Below, piece after piece: positions 11,157-23,500 of a DNA stretch of 64,000 nt (positions are counted from its first letter, which is position 1; each line of letters begins with the position of its first letter). The stretch comes from Trichoplusia ni. Taxonomy: Eukaryota; Arthropoda; Insecta; Lepidoptera; Noctuidae. The notes under the pieces were generated by a model that saw only the letters and a program-made list of their open reading frames with translations, ran no database searches and had not been told where the DNA came from. Location: assembly GCF_003590095.1 (NCBI RefSeq), contig NC_039483.1, positions 15,748,001 to 15,812,000 on the forward strand, in the 5' to 3' direction. Position numbers and translations under genes: made by a program.

Positions 11157-14100
11157 ATCGAGTGGGTGATGTCACAGCCTTCGGATGAATACAAAGTGGT
11201 TCCCGTATCTGTGTGGAATGTTTGCCTTCCATGTTGCTTTGTGAGAAGCAAACATTTTTTGTTGTGTTACGCTCATGCAGAATTTTTGATGTAGATTAGT
11301 TGAATTCTTGATTTGGATAATTTAACTAATTAATTTCAGAACTAATCGTTTTTGATTTATCAAATTCATATTCGCTTAAATATGTAATCTAATTAATTTC
11401 AAATCGGTTTTCAATTCAAAAGTAAAAAAAAATGTGTATACAAATCAAAAGTCGCAATAATAATTCAATTTCAATTATAATAAAACTACCAGATATATAA
11501 TCTAAATGTAACTGACATCAAATATTTCCAAAACCATTATTTAAATTGGTTTAACTTTCATTTTTAAAAATGTCAATAGTTCAAATTAGATTTGAAACTC
11601 AGACCAAAATATTTTTATTGCCGGCCTAAAGTCCAGCCTATTCAATATATAACATTGGTATACAACCTTCTTTACAAATCGAAGGATCGATACGCCAACG
11701 CAACTATTTCAGCTCAGTTTAAAGGCAGCAAAGGAACGACCAGCTTTACATAACTTTTCCATTTAAAATACAAGTCACTTGCTACCTACCAATAAATCCT
11801 ACGCAGTACTCTAATATTCTACAGAATTCAATCAAATCAATTTTATTCTGAGAATTCAAATTTATTGAAATTTATACAAGCATTTGGTTGGTACATTTTT
11901 TATTCAAATTTTTTTTACTGTCTATTTTCAAAGATATCAGATTCGGTTTAAGTACTTTTTTACTATTTTGGTATAGACAATATTAGCATGGACGTCTGTC
12001 TGTATTAGTCATGGTGCATCTTAAAAAAGAGTATTTCCTCGTTTGTCTAAATCACCATCATTAAAATGATTGTGTACACACAAGGATTTACGGAATTTTA
12101 TTTAAGGAAATACAAATACATCGTATATATTCAAAAAGACTGCAGATATTAAGACAGATTTATTTTTATGGAAATAAAAAACATGTTAAAAAAAATACTA
12201 TTCCGTACAAATCCCGAAAATCCATACAAAAGTACAAGATTCAAAGGAGTTTCAAATCTTCATACCAATATTTGTATTAAATTAAAAAATAAACATTTTT
12301 TGGTGAGACCAAGGAGTCCAATCGTGACTCACTGCATCGAAAACCAAAATAAATAAAATGCGACACCAAAATTGGTAAACAAATAAAGCTCATACATCAT
12401 TCGTTTTAACCGATACTGCATGTAAATTGCTAATATCGCAGATTTATTGAACTATCTCAGTCCGCAGTTAAATTTACACATTCGCACCACATATTAAACT
12501 GGTTCGCACGGTCTACGTCCCATTGTTTGTGACACAATAAGCCTTGACTTCTCTGATAATATGTAATGAAAATAGTTGGCGTTATCATGTTGTCATTGAT
12601 TACATTTTTGCGACCGGTCGTAGTCAGGAAATGTACCTTTGATGCTTTTGTTCATGATTATTGGATATAACTTACATAAAATGTTTTTTTGTTTTGTTGA
12701 TTTTGCTGTGAAAGTCAAAAAAACATGCTGCTGCAATTTTGTTGTACTGTTTCTTTTTCATTGCTAAAGCTTGGCGAAAGCTCAGCTAGGCTAATTTGAA
12801 TATAACACTTTTGAATTTAGATGCGTAACAGAAGTAAAATAAAAATGCGTTAAACAATATAATATTTTCATAAACCAACAGCTAAAAAATCACGATAAAT
12901 TGCAACATTCGCAAAAAGTATCAATAACTAAATCAGATCTGACCGAACTGAATGTTAAATATGAATAATCTTACATAACTTAACGGAAATAACGAACAAT
13001 ATCACCATTAGTACTTTTAGAAAAATACATCAATTCCACTCGATTTGACCCATTGAAAACAATCGAAGCCAACTTGACTAGACGAGCGATTTGTAAAGCG
13101 CAGCTCCGCGCAGACAATATATCTTTTGTCGCTAACTGTACACAGTCGAAGGCTCCATTGTAATGGTAAACTGTGCGAGATTGCGATGCAGACCAACATA
13201 GCCCCCTGAGATTATACACCTAGTGTGCGCGACTGTCCTGCTGAGATACGTGGAGTACACGAGTGTACAGTTTCGCCTCAGGATGTGTAGGTGCTTTGTG
13301 CCTTAGTGTTAATGCATTTAGGGAGGGCCGAAGCTGGCAACGTTGCTATAAGCTAAAACGCTTGTATTCAAAGAGAAGATGGAATAGCAAGTGATATTTG
13401 GCTATACAGGTGTCATGTGTCGCTGGCTGAACTAAGAGTTGACATGACATAGAACCACGCTGAAAAAAAATTATTACATAAGGGAAAATTTATTTGATCT
13501 ATAACTAAGTAATAATAACGTAACCACACTTTATTATTAGGTTATGCAATGAAAGTTTAATGTTGTCAAGAATAAATAAATAAAACGCTTTATATGTAAC
13601 ATATTTTATTACGTACCTGTAAAATGTGTCTCTTATTTTATAAGGAGGAGCATTAAATTTGTAATGCAATGCAACTTAGTAATGATGAAACTGAAAACAA
13701 TTTGAAACCTTATACCAAACTAAAAAAAAATTCTGAAAACTTCTTGTGAAGTGAACTTTCATAATATTTGCGACCGGCAGAAATATAGTTCATTATTAGC
13801 GGACAAGAATCAAGATCACCCTATAAATTGATTACACCAAATTGGGTGATTTTAATGATGAGACCACTTACCACAGCCCTTAGTCAATGGAGTGTGGGCG
13901 ATAACAACAGGTGTCGCCTAGTTACATCTAATGAAGTGCGACAATTAGTGCAACGTAGCGTTCGGGGTTCGGTGCTAAGAGTCACGCATTTCACCCTTCT
14001 AAATACAGCGTATGAAATTAATAGTCAATTTACAAACCGTTGTATTGTTGTTCATACTATTTGTTGTTCTTGTTTCTGTTATTTTTTGTTCATAATAAAC

Positions 14101-14375
14101 CTTTTTGTTACTGGTCTTTTTGTTTCTAATAAATATTTCTTTTTTTTCGTAATAAAAGCTCTCTGCAATTATATCCCTTTACGACTTCTGCCAATGACAT
14201 AAATCCTATTCTAAAACGTCCACAAATTATTTTAAGCTCTATTCTCAAAAATCAATCTAATCCAACCAAATTAGCTAATACATATTTATCGTTCTCTCTT
14301 TCCCTCGCTGCCATCTATCCCTGTCTACCTGTGTACGTCACACGTCTCCTCGCCCACGTGTAATGTATTGGTGAT
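11157..14375. other. AT-rich non-coding stretch
   Basis: No recognisable gene. A moderately GC-rich patch at about 13070-13350 contains two overlapping minus-strand frames (79 and 60 codons) without family motifs. A 124-codon plus-strand frame at 13828-14202 has a hydrophobic, Phe-rich C-terminal half, which is what AT-rich translated DNA gives by chance. Confidence 0.4.
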
Positions 14376-14530
14376 TTATCGTCGCGGCCTGCTCAATGGT
14401 CCGAACCCCTTTATGGACGGCGGCTACCGGCGAAATAACAGTTGTAATTACGGGACATTCGTTTGACGAGCGCCCGATATAATTGACGCTTCTATTTTCA
14501 ATTGGACGGTTAATTGAATGAGTTCAAAAT
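14376..14530. promoter_or_regulatory. GC-rich unique island, possible conserved non-coding element
   Basis: The segment has a distinctly higher G+C block (CGTCGCGGCCTGCTC, GGACGGCGGCTACCGGCG) next to homeodomain-like cores (TTTATGG, GTAATTACG, TTAATTGAATGAG). There is no long frame and no repeat signature. The mixture is typical of developmental enhancers, but the call rests on composition alone. Confidence 0.25.
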
Positions 14531-16264
14531 TGAATTATATTCGCGTAATACTGATTGATTTTTCTATGTGTAGATACTTCGTTTCACATTACCTACATAC
14601 ATGTACATTTTAGATCTAGTTGTGATTTTGGTCATGTCATTTGATTCCAGTAAGACTTATTAACCCCCAACGCAAATACGGCGGGATGTTTTTATAAAGT
14701 ATATCTGACAACTAGGTGTGCGACGATAAAGGCCTATTTACTAAACAATTGAACGTTGATAAAAAACCTGAAATCATTGACATATCGATTTGGCTTGACA
14801 CAGAACCTGTGGTTTCGTGTTACACGAATACCTTACGAATCAGTTATCCAAACAAAGTACTCAACTTTTGCGAACTAATACTTTTCTACCAGTCTGATTA
14901 TACAGATAAAAATATAGGCAAACCTATAAAAATGAGTACAAAAGCTCATCTATCAAATCATTTTGACCTAAGATGTAAACCATGGAGGTTTTATACCTTG
15001 TATAATATCAAATATCAATGCACAAACAAATACTACATACCATACGTAGTCTAAGTAATTAGCGTGTTACGACACCCGAGAGAACTGGCTGGTTTACATG
15101 CGCTTTGCTCGGGGAATAACCGTATTCATTATTACATCCTCTAATACCCTGTTAACGGGATCTAACTTAGGTATTATAGTACCTAGAATTAGATAAGATA
15201 AAACCTGTGTTCTGTAGTGGTTCGAGATTTCAGTATTGAGTATAGACTTACCTTAAATATTAAATATTGAATTAGGTATATTGAAATATTGAGCCTCTAG
15301 CGTGGAGTGAAAAATCTTTGAAAAGTTTAGGAGTGCTGATTAATTGACATGTTTCTGCACTGTATTTAGTAAGTGATAATTACTTTTTTAATATTCACAT
15401 GATTTTGAGAAGACATCATACGTGCTGGATTAGGTGTTTCATACGCCCATAAAAAATATTCCGAGTTTGTTGCTGTGACAGTAATCCAATTACCTCTTCG
15501 TCTTTCCCTAATAAAATATATTTTCAAAACGCGTCTTCCCCTTAAAACGAGGATTGGTTTCTACCCCTTTAGAATAGCAGGCTAGTTCCGTTGTATGAAA
15601 TTCTCATCAATTAATACACACCACACATAATGCTGCTAAATCGAATACGTCATTTCTGTGAAACATCTATTGTCTATGAAATTGCTTGCCCGAAATGTTG
15701 CTTTGATAGGTTTAGTGGTTTCATCTAGATTTAGTCAAATAAATTCGTGTTAAAGTTTGAATTTTGATATGCTTACTAAACACATACCCATAATATACGC
15801 ATGTTTTTAAAAGAACAATCTTTTTTCATCTTTGACAGAAGCAATATTGATAATTTTGTCATTTTTACAAAAAGAACTTCTTTAAAAAATTTCGTTTTTG
15901 ACTAATGACATAAAATCTTCCGCATAAAAAAATCACAAATCTATCGCAACCAATAAAAATAATTAATTTCTATTTTCATAATTAAATATCAAGGAAACAG
16001 ATTGCTAAAAGGTCAAAATTTCCATAAAAGTTACAACAGCCTTTATAATCACCAACCAATCAAACAATCAAGTTCACAAATATACGCACCCCGTCGCCGC
16101 TTGTTTTCAACATGTGCTTGCGTACTAAGAACTCAAAGTATAACTATTGCCGATGTACAAGCGAAAAGGTGAACTACAGATTGGAAAAGGCGTCTCGCTT
16201 AAAAAAATCTAAAGTTATTAATTCAAAGTAAGCTACTGAGTAGCACTTTTTTAAGGTCAAAATA
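14531..16264. other. AT-rich non-coding stretch
   Basis: The 112-codon frame at 14716-15054 has no ATG at its 5' end and no recognisable domain. No repeat family is recognised. Confidence 0.4.
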
Positions 16265-16375
16265 CATTGGACAGCACACAGTTCTACCCACCCTATACCG
16301 CTTCTCAAGTACTTTCACTGCAAGAGAAGAAACGGCACAACAAACTCCCCAGCAGCATGTTGTCTTTCCCGATCA
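16265..16375 (-). repeat. Possible non-LTR retrotransposon 3' tail fragment
   Basis: The block GAAACGGCACAACAAACTCC, preceded by CTACCCACCCTATACCGC, resembles (in reverse complement) tail sequences recalled from lepidopteran jockey-like LINE copies. There is no coding part and no clear boundaries. This is recall from memory, so confidence is low. Confidence 0.25.
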
Positions 16376-17517
16376 CAATATGGGTTACAATAAACAACGC
16401 CAATTAAAATATAAGTGTATATTATTATGTACCGTGTCAGATAATCAAATACTTCAAGTCGATGTAACACAAAGCAGCCCTGCTGTAAAAGCTCATAGGC
16501 CTTGGTCTGTTTTCTCGCCCGTCATGTCTCCATCAAAAATAACTCGCCGCAAAACAAGTGAAGGTGACAAACATTTTTTTCTTCGCGAAATATTATTTTT
16601 TCGTCGTCACGTACAGTTTATTGCGTTACGTTCGGGAATTCGTACGTTGCTCTTTTTCTCATATTTTTTTAAAAGACTGATATTTATTTACGTAATATTT
16701 TTTTGGCTCGTCTAATGGCTTGCTTAGGGCTACTGATGAAGAGGTTTTAGAAAAAACTCGTTGAGTGCGAGACGTACTCACCATACAGAGGGTGCCGCAC
16801 AAGGCTAGAGTTAAAGAAATCGGTTACAAATTAATTTACAGTTAAAAATAACAACATAACTATGACCGTGACAATCGTTGCTTTACCAAGATAGCGGACG
16901 AAAAATACAGATAAAATAAAATGAAGCTTCTAATAAGATAATTATACCCGAATGAAAGTGAAGGCTACTTCCTTAATTTGTTTGACATCTGAATTTTGGG
17001 ACTCACAACACTACTTAATAATTAGACAATCAAGCTATACGTTGAGAAAAATAACATGGAAAAATCCCAAAAGTTTACGTATATATTTTTACGAGTAATG
17101 GTTATTCCAGTTGTTATCAGAAATGGCTAAACTAACATAGCAATTTGACTCATATTTCCTTCTTTTCTCCCATACTAAACCTCATCTAGGAAAATTTATT
17201 TAAAGAAAAAAGAAATAAAGTACGTGACAGAAGCAACTAAAAAAAAACGAAAACAACTGTCAACAAAAATAGGCCAGTAAACAAACAAATGACATACAAA
17301 AAACAACCTTAAAACCTCTAACACTAGATTAAAATTCTATTACAATTTAGATAAAATATTTTAATGTTTATATACACGTATTATAAATGTATCTTAAACA
17401 TTTCGTAATGAAAGAAAAACAGAGCATATCAGCTGTTTGTTATCCCACGCAACTTGAAAGAGTCAAACGGGAGTTGAGGGGTAAAGCTGAGGTCTCGTAG
17501 TAAGCGGAGGTTATAGT
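16376..17517. other. AT-rich non-coding stretch
   Basis: A 111-codon frame at 16380-16715 begins with ATG but has a C-terminal Phe/Tyr-rich tail and no recognised domain. I see no gene here. Confidence 0.4.
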
Positions 17518-17899
17518 TATACACCGTGATTTTTAGTCGTCTTACAAAAGCAGCCCAGTTCATGTATCCAATGACTAGAACACGTTCATGATAAAAAAAA
17601 GGTATTTATGAGACTTGAATTAATTTAAAATGCATTTTTTTTCAATATTATGATGCAATTCGTAGTTTTTTTGAAACACAGCTCTGTTGCGAGCGCGGTC
17701 CAAGCCTTGTAACAAAAGTGAGGGGCGCGGGCGGCGGCGTTTTTATCATTTTTAAAAGTATATTTCAGATTTCTCTTGTTAAATTTTTCTTCCTACTTAT
17801 TATCTTGGTTGATTAAAAAAAATCGCACCTAGGGGTATTTTACGTCGGGTACATGAACTGGGCAGCTTTTGTAAGACGACTAAAAAATCAAAGTGTATA
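17518..17899. mobile_element. 382-bp element with ~50-bp terminal inverted repeats (MITE-like)
   Basis: Left end 17518-17566 and right end 17850-17899 are near-perfect reverse complements (shared blocks TAGTCGTCTTACAAAAGC and GCCCAGTTCATGTA), with a few mismatches and a one-base indel. The interior is non-coding and includes a GC-rich patch at 17696-17740 (GAGGGGCGCGGGCGGCGGCG). There is no open frame, so it is a non-autonomous DNA-transposon-like element. I could not identify a convincing target duplication; the flanks are TATAGT and TATAGAGG. Confidence 0.65.
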
Positions 17900-18481
17900 G
17901 AGGTAGTAGTTAGGTTGTATAGGCGTGCTAATAAAAGTCTTCTTATTTTTTTTTTTAATAAAATCATTGAATGGAAATCAGTGAATGATCTAGATTAATC
18001 TAGAAAGTAATGGGACACAGGACATTCAATTTGGGTGGCTTTAAGTTATGTGCCAGTAAAACATTAATATATTAAAGACAAAAGGACTTAAGGTGTCCAT
18101 AAAAAGGCCCTGCATTTCTTTATAAGTTCTCTCCTCCGCTCAGCTAACGTTAGCACACAGGGATATATGTTGTTACTCGCATTAAGCCTGAGGCTGTAAG
18201 GCTACAGAAATATCAACTATGTTTCATAACATACGTATTTTGTTTAAGACTAGTTGTTTTATAATTGAAACCTTATCAGTACTTCCAACCACGCGTTGGT
18301 AAACACAGACGGTCTTACAAAAAAACATCTAAACTATAAATATTTATTTGTGAAGCCATGAACAAATACACAATAATATTTTCTTTTTACATTTAAAGCA
18401 TACCTAAGTGGATAAGATTATTGTTGTCTTTTTAAGAAAATAGGTTAATTCAGTAGTTCAGTACCAATGCAAGTCTGTCAT
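17900..18481. other. AT-rich non-coding stretch
   Basis: No gene or repeat is recognised. Confidence 0.4.
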
Positions 18482-18570
18482 GCATATTTATCAGGATTGC
18501 CCGACTAGTTACGAACCTACCGAAGTCTTTCATCATAACTTCCCTATATCCATAGTCCTGATAAATACGC
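18482..18570. repeat. Foldback element, family F1, degraded copy
   Basis: The left end GCATATTTATCAGGATTGCC pairs with the right end AGTCCTGATAAATACGC. The left part also contains CCCGACTAG and CCTACCGAAGTC, matching the better-preserved foldback at 27,060-27,176. The flank GTGAGTAAACCGT at the right is the reverse complement of the left flank of the 27-kb copy, so the family extends beyond the foldback itself. Confidence 0.55.
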
Positions 18571-18788
18571 GTGAGTAAACCGTAACACCTATAAAATATG
18601 AATCAAATTGCATTCAAACGAATGCAAAAAAATGGTCTAACGTGGGGTTAAACATGACATTGTTATAGCAGTTTAGCAGAATTGGCAAGTAGAAAGAACT
18701 TTCTAATTGATAACTTGAAACAAATTTTTTACAAGGATATAATTGCAGTAGAGTTCAATCTTGACGGTCCGTTAAAGTTGACAATGTA

Positions 18789-19229
18789 ATGTCAACGAAT
18801 AGCATCAACGAAAATCCGATATCGCAACAGCACGAAACAAAACCGTTGAAAAACATGCATCCGAATCCGAGTTCACAGCCTTACCGACATGAAGCCAATT
18901 ACCGCTTCAACGAACCTTTACCAACAAGCCACATTCTTCATTGGATATCACAACACCAATGTCGAAATATTCCATTAAACTGGACACAATTTCACCCAAC
19001 AAAGTCGGCCACGCAGAGAGTACAGTTGCAAATTGTTCAACAAACTATTGCGAGTGAAACACAAAATAGTTGCATCCAGTACGAAGCGTTTCACCGCTTG
19101 GAGTACCGATTTACACCTTCAATGGGGGCGCGGTATTGGTGCAGTTATACATTTAACACTGTTCGGACTTTGATCTCTCTCGGATTTTTCAATGTTTTTA
19201 AACAAAGTGGTATTTTGATTCGATGGTGA
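18789..19229 (+). CDS. Unassigned open frame, 146 codons; doubtful gene
   Basis: This is the longest ATG-initiated frame outside the retrotransposon. It is rich in Gln, His, Asn, Ser and Thr, with no recognisable domain, signal peptide or membrane segment apart from a short hydrophobic patch near the C-terminus (TLISLGFFNVF). No splice-site context, promoter or neighbouring exon supports it. A frame of this length is not exceptional in 64 kb. Possibilities are a chance frame, a decayed transposon piece or an orphan gene; chance is the most likely. Confidence 0.12.
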   Translation: MSTNSINENPISQQHETKPLKNMHPNPSSQPYRHEANYRFNEPLPTSHILHWISQHQCRNIPLNWTQFHPTKSATQRVQLQIVQQTIASETQNSCIQYEAFHRLEYRFTPSMGARYWCSYTFNTVRTLISLGFFNVFKQSGILIRW

Positions 19230-20095
19230 TATTAAAATGCGATGTAGCGTCGGGTATCAAAAATAATAATTTTCCGGGCACAAAAATGTTAACTTGATAT
19301 AGTGAGTTTCATATTTTGTACAATAAATTTACTGAAAATTAACTAAAATATAGCAGATTCAGAAACAGTTTTGTTGAATTTTGTGCCAAATAAAGTGAAT
19401 ATCATGTGTATACACTATGTTATATGCTATCCCACTGAAATTGCAAAGTATATTGTGAAGCAAAATGATGTGAATCTGTATGTTTATTTATTGACTGTTA
19501 AAAGAGGGTAAGACAGGCGTTCGGTGGGCAATGTCTTTCTTGAAAACAACGTGTTTAACTAGACCAAAATGACAAAAGAATGCAGAAATCGCGATAGAAA
19601 TCTCGAAAAGGAAAAGGAGAGAGATCGATCAGCTGCAACACCAATCGAAAATTACTAATCATGTTCGAAAATTATTAGCGAATTCGCCGCTTAATCGAAC
19701 GCGTAGAAAAATCATAACCTTCGTTTAGATAATGTTCACAGACAGAAATACCTTTCAATAACGATGCTGGGAAGCTTTGAAGCTATTCAGATTCACTACA
19801 TTACTTAATCCTCGCTTTCTCGTAAAAGGTCAAAAATATACTCAAACACAAATAAGGGAAACTGTATGAATATTTCCTTTTTCACTCTCGTCAAACAAAC
19901 CAATTCGCTCAAAGATCTTTAGACGAGAAAGCCAAAAAAAGTAATTTTGACGTAACTCAGTGTTTTGGTAAAATGTTGCGTCTATATTAATAGGAAGCCT
20001 GGAAATACCTTTGAGTTTGGAAAGGTAAATATAGCTGGAGCAAGGAATATTTGGAACAGGCACGGGATTTCATTTACCGAATCCGAAGGAAGGAG
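19230..20095. other. AT-rich non-coding stretch
   Basis: No gene or repeat is recognised. Confidence 0.4.
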
Positions 20096-20275
20096 GTTCT
20101 AGGTTCCACAGTTTTTATTGGGGATTACTCAAAAGGTAAAAACAGAACCTTGTTACTGAGGCTTCACTGTCTGTCCATCCGTCCATCACAATGCTGTATT
20201 TTTGAGCGAAAATCGAGGTTAAGCATTGTTTGTTACGGTTATACATATTTTGTAAGTGGGTGACAAATAAAATTG
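20096..20275 (+). repeat. Dispersed repeat, family R1, plus-strand copy
   Basis: It contains AGGTAAAAACAGAACCTTG, CACTGTCTGTCCATCCGTCC and the ATCGAGGTTAAGCATTG block also seen in the copy at 4752-5025. It is degraded and non-coding, and lies in inverted orientation to the copy about 90 bases downstream. Confidence 0.5.
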
Positions 20276-20361
20276 TCTTACACCCTCAAATTTCTTTGGT
20301 ACCCAAAGTCCCTTGCAATGTATGACCCTAACCACCGTTGACTAACATCCATCTTTATTTT

Positions 20362-20516
20362 AGTTTATAGTGGCAACAATATACATCATCTGTGAAAACT
20401 TTAATTACTTAGCTCTCATGGTTCATGAGATACAAACAAGTGACAAAAAAAAAGATAGACAGAGGGGTCCCAGTTATAGACTTCTGTTTTTACCCAATGG
20501 GTACGGGTCCGTTTTT
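20362..20516 (-). repeat. Dispersed repeat, family R1, minus-strand copy
   Basis: Its reverse complement gives TTGGGTAAAAACAGAAG, then ATCTCATGAACCATGAGAGC and TTTTCACAGATGATGTATA, the block order of family R1. With the plus-strand copy just upstream it forms an imperfect inverted pair. Confidence 0.5.
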
Positions 20517-23500
20517 TCTAATTCTATGATTGTCTTTTACTATGCCTTACGTCCTTGAAATGTTGTCTACATAGAACCATATATTCAATTATTTCCAAGT
20601 GACATACAACAAGACTTATTTACCGTATAATAGCGATATATCACACACCCGTTACTTCTTTGCTGAAGACATATTTTATATCCATCAACTACCATGGGAG
20701 CGACAAAATACGCAAAAATATTCACTGGGATTGCGAACAAAGGGCTTGTTAGTATCAAAACAATCGTTGACAACACTCATGCATCACCCTGTTGGTCACA
20801 ACACGTCAACAGGATAATAATCGTATGAGCAACGAATATTTACTGGAAGAGACCGAATATTTGAAAGAAGGGATGTTTTCCCAGACATCTTATGAGACCA
20901 TAATTCGGGTAATATATGCCCATAAAACATTGTTAATGCCAGTTATGTCTGTATTGTTATGAGAAAATTAAGGTATTTCGTATGTAGAGCTTTCGTTTGG
21001 ATATATATAATGATATTTGTGATATTTAAAGGTCAGTGAACTGGTATTGTTTAGAAAATTTGATTGTTATTTATCTATACTGTAAGTATGAAACACAGAC
21101 AGACGATTTACAATGTTGTTTTGACGTAAGACTTGTAAAGGTTAAGGCTGATAAATGCATAACTATATATTTTTTCTATTTGTTTCTAAAACGTTTTTTG
21201 TAATATAAGCCTGAATTTTGAAATCTTCATTATTCTTTAACATTAGAAGGTGTTTACTATTTTTCTTTGACCATGTTACATGTTCTTACCATATTTCATA
21301 GCATGAAGTAGGTAATAAAACATCAAAATTCAAAACTATTCTCATAATCCCGAACTTTTTAAATGAAAAACCCGAACTATTTTTTTACCAAACCCTGTCC
21401 ACTCTTCGCAGAGTTTTTCCTCATATCAGGCCAAGGTATTTCTAGCACAGCCTTTAATTCTTGTAGCGGGCAGCCAGCGGAAACAGCGCCGGGCGATCCG
21501 GTTCAAGCTTATATACAGGAGGGAGACAAATAGTTTGCGAAATTGCTATTTACATACATAAATAACAAGTATACACAGCAATAGCAATATATACAGCGTG
21601 TTGCTTTATTTTCTTATAGAGGGTGAACTAGCTTCAGAAACGAATTATAGGGTTGCGTTGAAGGGAATATGTTTTATTGATATTGTTTGTTTGGCTTTGT
21701 AGTACATATTGGAATGGAAAATATTTGCCTCTGTGGTTACTGGTAAGAAGTCTTATGATTTGTATATTTCGTTTTTTACAAAGGTCGAAATCATACAATA
21801 ACAATAGTTTGTTCACCAACAAAAGTTACCTAATATACCGACTGTTTGAAAAACTATATAATAATTTATATAACCTTGCCTCTTAAACTGGGATGTGTAC
21901 TTCTGTACAGGGTAAGACAAAAAAAAAACAAAAAAAAATATTTCCATTAAAAAAATGTTTATTCTTTGGTGTAACATGCTTAGGAAGCAAAAAGTATTTG
22001 TAACAACACCCGTTTAACGAAAGAAACTTGGATCAATCAAATCAGTACCAACAGGCGCCAGAAGAAGAGCCTCAGGTATTATTATCTACAATAAACTTCA
22101 AATGACCAGTTTCATCGTGTTTCTTAAAATCTTAATTAAAATTTACACATTCATCGGTAGTAAAAAAATAAACATTAACCGCATAAAACTACACATTATC
22201 CCTAAAACAACCAATTACACAGAAGCAGGTAAACGAATTTATTTAAAATTCCGAATTTCTCATTCGCCTCATTCTATTTTAAAAGTTCGCAAACATATAG
22301 ACGAGTAGGTTGGCCAGTTACAATTTGTAGTCAAATAAAGTAAGGGATTAAAAGCAAACGTTAATCACGTACAGCTTAAATAAATAAAGTTTGAATCCGA
22401 CATTCGTTAATTACCTTTTCCGTCCGAAATCATCTGTTACAAAAATACAACTCGATTTAGTAAATTCATACTTTAAATGTGGAATCAAAATTAGTTAGGA
22501 ACTTTTTGCACACGTGTCTTATTCTAGGTATTTATAGATGTAATGCATAGTCTTTGGAAAATATACTGTATTGCACTTATAAATGCGAAACTATGTTTAT
22601 TACCCCTCCACAAACTAATATCTAGACCGGTTTCGATGAAATTTGGTTCGGAGTTAGCTTAAATCTTGAATTTACAAGGCTACTGTTATTCAACTTTGTT
22701 AAATAATTAAAAGTTTTCTTCTTTTTAGGAGTTAAAAGCCGCTAGCAGTTTGTAATTAAAACATATGAATGAAATAAGTATTTTCTACCGAATTATCAAG
22801 CTTTCTATCTGTAAACAGTAATTGCATTTCTTACAATTAGTGTTCTTATTGTTTAGTGTCCACGCCATAAAGTGTTGCATGTAAGAAAAGTTTATGCCCC
22901 CTTAACATGAAAATGCATGAAAAGACTTCTTTATTCAACGGTCGCAACCATTTAAAAGGTTTATATAGTTTAAAACAGTAACGTTAATAAAATATCCCTA
23001 AATAAATGCAATGGAAGATACAATAGGCGGGCAATAGGAAACAATTGGCCTCATAATTTATGTTGCCACAGCGCACGGTATATGGGTCACGTCGGCTGGA
23101 CGCAGCGCGGGAAAAACACTCCACCCTTCACTCACTCACTCACACTTTGACATCACATCTATGACTGTAGCCTACACCGAAAACATGAACACGTACACTA
23201 AATACTGTGATATGTGTGTGTTGTGTTTGCATCTGTGTGCGTGAGTATCGCACACGCAATCGAACGTGAATGTAAATGAATGAGTGGTTGGAGAACGATT
23301 GTACGGAGTGAACGTTTGGATTGGTTATCCATGCTGTGGCTATTTGCATGTATCATTTTCTGTTGTAGTCAGCCCTGGAGTAGCGGATAATGTAATGACG
23401 CAGATTCAAATGGACGTACCCGGTCCTGTAGCTGAGTCAGCTGTTTGGACAATTTTGGCAATATTTTAGATGTTTCATTTACTGTTATTGTTAACTGTTA

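Noticed and set aside
14716..15054. 112-codon frame as a gene
   Set aside because: No ATG at its start, no recognisable domain and no supporting neighbours.
23116..23250. Repeated CACT and TG/CA tracts as a CRISPR-like array
   Set aside because: They are simple sequence without spacer structure, and the genome is eukaryotic.
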